A stretch of 5,773 nucleotides of DNA from Deinococcus sp. (lineage in GTDB: Bacteria > Deinococcota > Deinococci > JACQHA01). This document shows, piece by piece, positions 1 through 4,969 of this stretch. A program made the position numbers and the translations under genes. The notes under the pieces are model-generated. The model saw nothing but the letters and a program-made list of their open reading frames with translations. It did not search any database and was not told where the DNA came from. Location of the stretch: positions 1-5,773 of the forward strand of contig JACQHA010000068.1 in NCBI GenBank assembly GCA_016199255.1. Reading direction: 5' to 3'. Every line of letters begins with the position of its first letter. Positions within the stretch are counted from its first letter, which is position 1.

Positions 1-358
1 AATGAACACCACCGGAATCCGTTTAGGGCGACGCGCCCGTTCGATGTTTCCGAGGTCTGGCAAGTCCATGTGGAGCACTTGGCGGTACAGAAAGAGCAGG
101 GCCGACAAGGCTCTGGGTAGAGGCGGCCACCTGTTGATCTACAGCGAGGGGTGCGAGATAGGCCCGAATCTCGGGTACGCCCATTTCTTTGGGATGGCGC
201 TTGCCGTGGAAGCGGATATAATCGATAACATAGTGCAAGTATGAAGCTTCGGTACGACGGCTCATGTGCTTCAGGCGGATGACCTGCCGGACTTGGTTGA
301 GCAAGGGGGAAGTCTTGGTTGAATAGGGTCGTGGCCGGTTGGTTGGAGAGGTCGGCAT
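1..358 (-). pseudogene. intI: Integron-type tyrosine recombinase, N-terminal part, frameshifted and cut by the window edge
   Basis: The reading frame starts at ATG 358-356 behind AAAGGGAG (376-369), with 10 bases between. About 82 residues read in this frame and show the N-terminal SAM-like DNA-binding domain of integron integrases: LLNQVRQVIRLKH, then RRTEASY, FHGKRHPKEMG and LAVDQQVAASTQ. After the Gln codon at 115-113 the family normally continues with Asn-Gln-Ala-Leu. Here the conserved sequence resumes in another frame at 111, giving ALSALLFLYRQVL and ERARRPKRIPVVF through to position 1. Only one base (112) lies where six are expected, so about 5 bases are missing and the original frame meets a stop near position 23. 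The catalytic domain and the integron-specific insertion lie outside the window. The integron assignment rests on the N-terminal motifs and on the adjacent cassettes. In the family, the enzyme joins attC and attI sites to capture and shuffle cassettes. This copy is probably inactive unless the gap is a sequencing error. Confidence 0.88.
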
Positions 359-420
359 TGTGGTATAACTCCCTTTCTAGGTATATATGCCACATGCAGC
401 GGTATAATTACTAGTTAGGC
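359..420 (+). other. attI: Candidate attI site and divergent intergenic region
   Basis: This short AT-rich stretch separates the minus-strand integrase start from the first cassette and ends in the core site GTTAGGC (414-420). In integrons, attI lies beside intI and its last core (consensus GTTRRRY) is the insertion point, cut between G and T, here 414/415. The location, orientation and core all fit. I cannot identify the left inverted core or accessory integrase-binding repeats, so the left limit is nominal. An alternative is that 414-420 is the surviving end of an older attC whose body was lost. Confidence 0.65.
403..408 (+). promoter_or_regulatory. Possible cassette promoter -10 box (TATAAT)
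   Basis: A perfect TATAAT lies just upstream of the cassette junction, pointing into cassette 1. Integrons usually carry a cassette promoter (Pc) in intI or attI, so the position is apt. No convincing -35 hexamer is found at 16-18 bases upstream (sequence around 379-386 is GGTATAT-like), and the whole intergenic stretch is AT-rich, so a chance match is possible. Other TATA-like strings (364-369, 383-388) are weaker candidates on either strand, including for intI itself. Confidence 0.35.
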
Positions 421-1087
421 CGGCGCAGCCCGGCGGTTGTAATGGCCGCCCACCCTCTTGGTGACAATGGAGGTCTCATGACCGGTACTCGCACAGGGGC
501 GCTAGCCGTTGTCCTGATCACCGCCCTGAGCGCTTGCCAACCACGCGCTGATCAGAGTGCGGTTGCCGCGGAGGCGGTCCGCGCGGCCGACATTGCATGG
601 GCACAAGCCTTCTCTCGCAAGGATCTGGCAGGATACCTTGCGTTTGTGGACTCCACGGCCTCCATCCAGCAGCCCAATGCCCCGACTGTCACGGGCACAG
701 CCGCCATTCGTGCCCTCGTCGAAGGCTTCTATGCCCTCCCCAATCTCAGCGGGACTTGGCGGCCGACCAGCGTAGAGGCGTCACGCTCCGGCGACCTGGC
801 GTATTCGACCGGGACCTACGAGCTGAACTTCAGTGATCCGTCCGGGAACCCGGTCACGGAGCGGGGCAAGTACGTCGAAATCTGGCGCAAGCAGGCGAAC
901 GGCAGCTGGAAGATGGTAGTCGAATCCTTCAACTCCGATCTGCCTCTTCCTGGGGCGGCCTCCAACTAGACCACGGGGCCGCACGGCCTAACTCGGGGTT
1001 GCTGCTGACGTGCTCGCCCGTCACCTTAAGGGGCGGCTTCGCCGGCCTGAGAAGCGGCCAGCTCGCACGCAGCAGAACCCCATTCCG
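415..1087 (+). mobile_element. Integron gene cassette 1 (673 bases; lipoprotein gene plus attC)
   Basis: The cassette runs from T415, after the attI-side core GTTAGGC, to G1087 in the core GTTAGCC at the end of the first attC. It has the standard layout of one gene in the forward direction, a short 5' leader and an attC beginning 17 bases after the stop codon. Circularising it in thought (G1087 joined to TTAGGC of 415-420) gives GTTAGGC, the exact reverse complement of its own attC left core GCCTAAC (986-992). This independently supports both boundaries. Confidence 0.8.
478..969 (+). CDS. Predicted lipoprotein with a DUF4440/SnoaL-like domain
   Basis: The 163-residue product starts at ATG 478 behind GGAGG (469-473). 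This start places a lipoprotein signal at the N-terminus: a short basic-containing region, a hydrophobic stretch (ALAVVLITAL) and a lipobox LSAC with Cys20. The upstream ATG at 442 would add 12 residues ahead of the signal and has no clear ribosome site. The mature part, about residues 30-155, reads as an NTF2-fold DUF4440/SnoaL-like domain: an early helix AWAQAFSRKDLAGYLAFV, the strand TGTYELNF, and a C-terminal block GKYVEIWRKQANGSWK followed by VVESFNSD, typical of DUF4440 proteins. Members of this fold bind or turn over small molecules, but many have unknown roles, and no catalytic residue set can be assigned here. It should be exported and anchored to a membrane by lipidated Cys20. It ends in TAG, is uninterrupted, and is the first cassette, where integron expression is usually highest. 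Confidence 0.85.
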   Translation: MTGTRTGALAVVLITALSACQPRADQSAVAAEAVRAADIAWAQAFSRKDLAGYLAFVDSTASIQQPNAPTVTGTAAIRALVEGFYALPNLSGTWRPTSVEASRSGDLAYSTGTYELNFSDPSGNPVTERGKYVEIWRKQANGSWKMVVESFNSDLPLPGAASN

Positions 1088-1093
1088 TTAGCC
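986..1093 (+). other. attC: attC recombination site of cassette 1
   Basis: The left core GCCTAAC (986-992) and right core GTTAGCC (1087-1093) are inverted complements with one mismatch. Inside them GGGGTT (995-1000) pairs with AACCCC (1076-1081), CTGCTG (1002-1007) with CAGCAG (1070-1075), and CGTGC (1009-1013) with GCACG (1065-1069). Unpaired G1001 and A1008 on the left arm match the extrahelical bases that orient attC folding for integrase. The remaining loop (about 1014-1064) contains a small GGCG/CGCC hairpin (1032-1043). The length of 108 bases is within the known attC range. The site doubles as the junction between cassettes 1 and 2, cut at 1087/1088. Confidence 0.85.
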
Positions 1094-1966
1094 GGCGCAA
1101 AGGAGAACAGGAGATGACTGACTCCGCGTTGCAAGCTCAGATCGATGCCGCGACGGCGTACCAGGAGTTTTTCGTCCCGGCGCTATTCCAGGAGTGGGCG
1201 CCACGGGTAATCGCCGCTGCCCAGATCCAGCCTCGCCATCGGGTGTTGGACGTGGCCTGCGGAACCGGGGTGCTGGCCCGGGAAGCCGCATCGTGCGTTG
1301 GCGCCGCAGGCTCCGTCGTGGGCCTCGATCCTAATCCTGGGATGTTGGCAGTGGCCGTGCGGCTCGCGCCTGGAGTCGAGTGGCGCCAAGGAACGGCGGA
1401 GTCGCTACCATACCCCGACCGGTCCTTCGACGCTGTCGTGAGCTAGTTTGGCCTAATGTTCTTCACGGATCGGCGCCGAGCCCTCCGCGAAATGCTGCGG
1501 GTCTTGGCTCCCGGGGGCCACATGGCCGTTGCTGTGTGGGACTGCCTTGACAACACGCCGGCGTACGCGGCCGAGGTGGCGCTGCTTGAGCGGGTCGCGG
1601 GTTAGCGAGCGGCCGACGCCCTGCGTGCGCCGTTCGTGCTCGGTGATCGGCAGGAACTTGCCACGCTGTTTGCCAGCGCCGGGGTGGCCTCGGTCGCGGT
1701 CACGACCCATCATGGCAAGGCTCAGTTTCCCTCCATTCGGTTGACGGTCGAAGCGGACCTCAGGGGCTGGTTGCCGGTGATGGGCGTCGTGCTGCCCGAG
1801 GACCAGATCCATCGCGTCCTCGATCCCTACGTCACTGCGGAGGGACGGGTCACATTTGACGCACCCGCACATATCACCACGGGGACGAGGCTGTAGGGGT
1901 CGCGAGGTTGGCGGCCGCGCCGTCTAGTATCAGCCGACGGCCTTCGGCCGCGGCTGATGCCGAGCG
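1088..1966 (+). mobile_element. Integron gene cassette 2 (879 bases; methyltransferase gene plus damaged attC)
   Basis: The cassette runs from T1088 in the end core of the first attC to G1966 in GTTAGGC at the end of the second attC. It carries a single forward gene with its own ribosome site, followed 25 bases later by an attC-like hairpin. Both its gene (two nonsense codons) and its attC (lopsided left arm) look damaged. Its first bases after the core, CCGGCGCA, also occur just inside cassette 1. Confidence 0.72.
1114..1896 (+). pseudogene. Class I SAM-dependent methyltransferase interrupted by two TAG codons
   Basis: Reading one frame from ATG 1114 to the TAG at 1894-1896 gives 260 codons, about normal for Methyltransf_11/UbiE-type enzymes, with TAG at codon 111 (1444-1446) and codon 164 (1603-1605). 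The start has AAGGAG (1100-1105) 8 bases upstream. SAM-binding motif I is VLDVACGTG (residues 44-52). The acidic residue expected to contact the SAM ribose is D72 in GLDPNPGM. GTAESLPYPD and FDAVVS (D106) follow. Beyond the first TAG the same frame continues with FGLMFFTDRRRALREMLRV, APGGHMAVAVWD and, after the second TAG, RAADALRAPFVLGD. Relatives usually have Gln at the first TAG (VVSQFGLMFF), so a single C-to-T change explains it. The second probably replaced Gln or Glu. Translation stopping at codon 111 would lose most of the fold. The substrate is unknown. A sequencing error or amber suppression is less likely than a recent pseudogene. Confidence 0.82.
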
Positions 1967-1972
1967 TTAGGC
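1922..1972 (+). other. attC: Degenerate attC recombination site of cassette 2
   Basis: The right half has standard attC form: CGGCTGAT (1951-1958), a 7-base spacer GCCGAGC and the core GTTAGGC (1966-1972). ATCAGCCG (1929-1936) pairs perfectly with CGGCTGAT. CGGCC (1938-1942) pairs with GGCCG (1946-1950) around a TTC loop, and A1937 is left as an extrahelical base. The left half is short. A core-like GTCTAGT (1922-1928) directly abuts the stem, so the expected 7-base spacer complementary to GCCGAGC is missing. The core differs from the ideal GCCTAAC at three positions. Recombination from this site is probably weak or lost. Confidence 0.75.
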
Positions 1973-2165
1973 GTTTTGCGCGGGGCGTCCCAATCTAAAA
2001 CTCTGCATGACGGCACAGTGACTCATCAGATAGTCGAGGTACGCTTCTATGCTTGAGTCGGTGGTCGACCTGAACTAGTGCAAGGCGTGACTCTCCATAG
2101 TCCCTGTAGGCCGCCTGGTACCGGCCGGTGTGTTAGCATAGATGGTCTAGGGCGGGCTCGGGATT
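1973..2165. other. Non-coding stretch between the cassette array and the kinase gene
   Basis: I see no gene here. It starts right after the last attC core, so its left end could be the remnant of a further cassette or the original chromosomal flank. It holds a 10-base palindrome ACCGGCCGGT (2120-2129) and a weak TAGCAT (2134-2139) that might serve as a -10 box for the kinase gene, but no matching -35 box. No rho-independent terminator is visible, so transcription from the cassettes could continue into the kinase gene. Confidence 0.5.
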
Positions 2166-4961
2166 ATGAAGCTGAAGCATCTGGCCAGGGGCACTGAGGT
2201 CACTCAGCTCGACCAGGAACTGGAAGGGTACCGGTTCCTGGCAGGCTTTTCCGACCTGATCGTCGAAACTGCCCAGGAGCAGAAACTGCTCTGGCTGGTG
2301 TTGAAGCGCATTTATGCTTTCTTCGCCACCGATCAGGGCCTGATTGCTGGCTACAACACGGTCTCTGGCCAGCTTGAGCCCTTTGCCCAGCAGGGCAGCT
2401 CGCTGGACTGGAGCACTGCCCGCCTGGCCAAGGCAGCGCTGGGCAGCCAGCGTTTCCTGTCGCCAGAAGGGGACGTGCTCATGGTGCCCGTTGGTGGCGC
2501 CGACTGGGGGCCAGGGGTGCTGGCGCTGCGCCGCACCAAACGGCCGTTCACCGGCAGTGATAGCAAATTCCTGAGCCGGCTGGCAGACCGGCTGGGGCAG
2601 GAGCTGGCGCGGCGCCGCCGGGAGCGGTTATTAGAGACGGAACAACGCATCTACACCGGCCTCTATCACCTGCGGCCGGTAGACTCGCTCTACAACATCC
2701 TGCACGAGCTGCGGCGCTTTGTGCACTATGATCACAGCGCCGGAGTGCTGGTGCTGGATGACGAAAGCGGCGAGCTGGTGATTCGCGCCGAGACCATTGC
2801 TTTTGAGAAGCGCAAGAGCCGGGGCATTGGCCTGGCCGGCCCCTGCCCAGTGGAACTGCGCCAGCTACTGGCCAAGGGCGAGGTGGTCCGGGCCGAGCGC
2901 GCTGGGAGCAGCTGGACAGTGGCGCCAGAGCTGGCGGAATTGGTGCCGGGCGTGGCCTACGCTGGCAGCCATCCCGAGGGGGTACTGCTTCTGGCACCTT
3001 TGGTGTTTGATGGGGAATTCGTGGGCCTGCTCAAAATAGCCAGCCAGCACCAGGGAGCGTTTGCCGCCGGCGATCTGGCGGTGGCCAAGCGCTTTGCCCA
3101 CGTCACCGCCGAGGTGGTGCACCGGGGCCTGCGCCAGGCGCGGCGCATCCGGGAAATGAGCCTGATTAACCACGAGCTGGCGAAATTGACCAAGGGCAAC
3201 GTGGTGGGCTCAGAGGTATTTCCGCAGATCCTGGACATCATCCTGCGGGCGCTGAAGCTCACCGATGGCTCCATCTGGCTCATTAACGAGGGATCCCTGA
3301 TCCTGGACCTGGCCTGCTACCAGGGCCATTTGCCGGAACTGATCCGGCCCATTCGCATTGGCGAAGGGATGGTGGGTTCAGTGGCCCAGACTGGCCGGTC
3401 GGTGCTGGTGAACGATGTGCGCAGCGACCCGACCTACATTGCCTTTAGCCCCGGGGTAAAGGCGGAGCTGGCAGTGCCGGTGACCCACGAAGGGCACACC
3501 ATTGGGGTGTTGAATGTAGAGTCGCGCCAGGTAGGCCGGTTCAGCGAGCTGGACCGGGAGTTCCTCGCGATGATCGCTGGGCGCATTTCCCTGGTGGCGG
3601 AGATGATCCGCCAGGCCACCGAGCGCCGGGAGCGCATGGCGCTGGTGTACCGGCTGACTGATCTCTTGTGCCAGCCCAGCCCGCCTGATGAGCTTCTAGC
3701 CACTGTGGTAGACCTGGCCCGCCAGGGGCTGCATGCTGAGGTGGCGGCTATATTGCTCTTTGCCGACGGCCGGCTGCGCCGGCACCGCCTGTCCGGCCTG
3801 CCAGAGAATGCCCTAGGCGAGGAGAGCTACGCCGTGGGCCAGGGTCTCACTGGCTGGGCGCTGGAGGCTGAAGTGCTGGTGAACGATGTGGCCGCCAGCG
3901 ATCAGGTGATCAAGGAGTACCTGGAAGCCTATAGTCGCCACCTGCCGTCGCATACTGTGCAGCATCTCCTGGCGGTGCCCCTGCGCGGCCCGGCAGGGCC
4001 CCTAGGAGTGCTGCGGGTGGTGAACAAGCTGGACGACGACGGGAAACTGTCGCACACTGGGTTCACTGAAGGCGACAAGGCTTTGCTGGCGGCCATGGCG
4101 GGGCAGGCGGCAGTGGCGCTCACCTCAGCGAGGACCCTACAAGAGCTGCGCCGCGCCCAGGCCCAGCTGTTGCAGACTGAGAAGATGGCCTCTTTGGGCC
4201 AGCTGGTGGCGGGGGTGGCGCACGAGCTGAATAATCCTATTGCCTTCATCTACGGCAACATGGACCACCTGGAGCGCTATCTCTCCGCCATCAGGCGTGT
4301 CCTGGCGGCATATGCCGAGCTGCCCCTGGACAGCGCCCAGCGTGCGGCTTTGGAGCAGCTCCGCCAGGAGACCCGGCTGGACTATGTGCTGGGCGACCTG
4401 GATAAGCTGGTGGCCAGCTGCCGCAAAGGCGCCGAGCGGGTGAAGCAGATTGTGGCTGACCTGCGCACTTTCTCTCGCCTTGACGAGACAGAGTTCAAGC
4501 AGGTGGATATCCATGAGGGTATCGACATCGCCCTGAACCTGCTCTATCACCTGCTGAAAAAGCGCATTACGGTGCACAAGGAATATGGCGATTTGCCGCT
4601 GGTGGAGTGCAACGCCGGCAAGCTCAACCAGGTGTTTATGAATATCCTGGCCAACGCCGCCCAGGCCATTAGCGGCCCAGGGGAGATCTGGATCAAGACG
4701 GCGCGACTAGGGGATCAGGTGGCGGTGAGCATAAAAGACACCGGCTGCGGCATCCCACCAGAGAACCTCACCAGGATCTTTGAGCCCTTCTTCACCACCA
4801 AGCCCGTGGGCCAGGGCACCGGGCTGGGGCTTTCCATCAGCTACGCCATTGTGGAGCAGCACGGGGGCAGGATCAGCGTGGAGAGCCAGGTGGGGAAGGG
4901 ATCAACGTTTACGGTGACGTTGCCCATCCGGCGCGCGGTACCCCCTAGCAGCGCTCAGTAA
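2166..4961 (+). CDS. Multi-GAF soluble sensor histidine kinase
   Basis: The 931-residue protein starts at ATG 2166, the only start after an in-frame stop at 2148-2150. Its ribosome site is weak. No transmembrane segment or signal peptide is visible, so it should be cytosolic. The first 655 residues look like four GAF-type sensory modules, at about 20-150, 160-325, 330-485 and 490-655. The third and fourth are clearest (GEGMVGSVAQTGRSVLVNDV and VGQGLTGWALEAEVLVNDV, each followed by a VPV/VPL strand). The first two are divergent. A coiled coil (LQELRRAQAQLLQTEKMASLG) leads to the H-box VAHELNNPIAF with phospho-acceptor His686. The ATPase domain shows the N-box around Asn826 and Asn830, G1 DTGCGIP (858-864), F-box FEPFFTTK (872-879) and G2 GTGLGLS (884-890), so it should be active. 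GAF domains can bind cyclic nucleotides, haem or other small ligands, and the ligand here cannot be read from sequence. The downstream receiver-cyclase gene is the likely phosphotransfer partner. Confidence 0.93.
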   Translation: MKLKHLARGTEVTQLDQELEGYRFLAGFSDLIVETAQEQKLLWLVLKRIYAFFATDQGLIAGYNTVSGQLEPFAQQGSSLDWSTARLAKAALGSQRFLSPEGDVLMVPVGGADWGPGVLALRRTKRPFTGSDSKFLSRLADRLGQELARRRRERLLETEQRIYTGLYHLRPVDSLYNILHELRRFVHYDHSAGVLVLDDESGELVIRAETIAFEKRKSRGIGLAGPCPVELRQLLAKGEVVRAERAGSSWTVAPELAELVPGVAYAGSHPEGVLLLAPLVFDGEFVGLLKIASQHQGAFAAGDLAVAKRFAHVTAEVVHRGLRQARRIREMSLINHELAKLTKGNVVGSEVFPQILDIILRALKLTDGSIWLINEGSLILDLACYQGHLPELIRPIRIGEGMVGSVAQTGRSVLVNDVRSDPTYIAFSPGVKAELAVPVTHEGHTIGVLNVESRQVGRFSELDREFLAMIAGRISLVAEMIRQATERRERMALVYRLTDLLCQPSPPDELLATVVDLARQGLHAEVAAILLFADGRLRRHRLSGLPENALGEESYAVGQGLTGWALEAEVLVNDVAASDQVIKEYLEAYSRHLPSHTVQHLLAVPLRGPAGPLGVLRVVNKLDDDGKLSHTGFTEGDKALLAAMAGQAAVALTSARTLQELRRAQAQLLQTEKMASLGQLVAGVAHELNNPIAFIYGNMDHLERYLSAIRRVLAAYAELPLDSAQRAALEQLRQETRLDYVLGDLDKLVASCRKGAERVKQIVADLRTFSRLDETEFKQVDIHEGIDIALNLLYHLLKKRITVHKEYGDLPLVECNAGKLNQVFMNILANAAQAISGPGEIWIKTARLGDQVAVSIKDTGCGIPPENLTRIFEPFFTTKPVGQGTGLGLSISYAIVEQHGGRISVESQVGKGSTFTVTLPIRRAVPPSSAQ

Positions 4962-4965
4962 GGAG
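4960..4965 (+). promoter_or_regulatory. Ribosome binding site supporting a GTG start
   Basis: AAGGAG overlaps the kinase stop codon TAA (4959-4961) and ends 4 bases before the in-frame GTG at 4970. No ATG lies near enough to preserve the first receiver strand, and the overlapping GTG at 4968 is out of frame. The site therefore decides the start and suggests translational coupling of the two genes. Confidence 0.7.
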
Positions 4966-4969
4966 CAGT

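Noticed and set aside
377..400. Possible LexA/SOS box in the intI upstream region (CTAGGTATATAT followed by GCAG)
   Set aside because: It lacks the spaced CTGT...ACAG symmetry. Only the AT-rich centre resembles a LexA site, which is expected in any AT-rich promoter region.
442..477. Upstream ATG start for the cassette 1 gene
   Set aside because: It would place 12 residues before a clean lipoprotein signal, and no ribosome site precedes it, whereas GGAGG precedes the ATG at 478.
1444..1446. Pyrrolysine or genome-wide TAG recoding
   Set aside because: The enzyme is not one of the known pyrrolysine methylamine methyltransferases, and TAG terminates the intact cassette 1 gene at its expected C-terminus.
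1453..1872. Long minus-strand open frame opposite the methyltransferase
   Set aside because: It lies antisense to recognisable methyltransferase sequence, has no family-like motifs, and no ribosome site was noted. It is a shadow of GC-rich coding DNA.
2131..2138. GTTAGCA as a possible third attC core before the kinase gene
   Set aside because: It does not fit the core consensus, and I found no matching left core or paired arms upstream of it.
2548..2997. Minus-strand open frames within the kinase gene (this one and several others up to 4577)
   Set aside because: All are opposite well-conserved GAF or kinase sequence and are rich in Arg, Pro, Ala and Ser, as expected of shadow frames.
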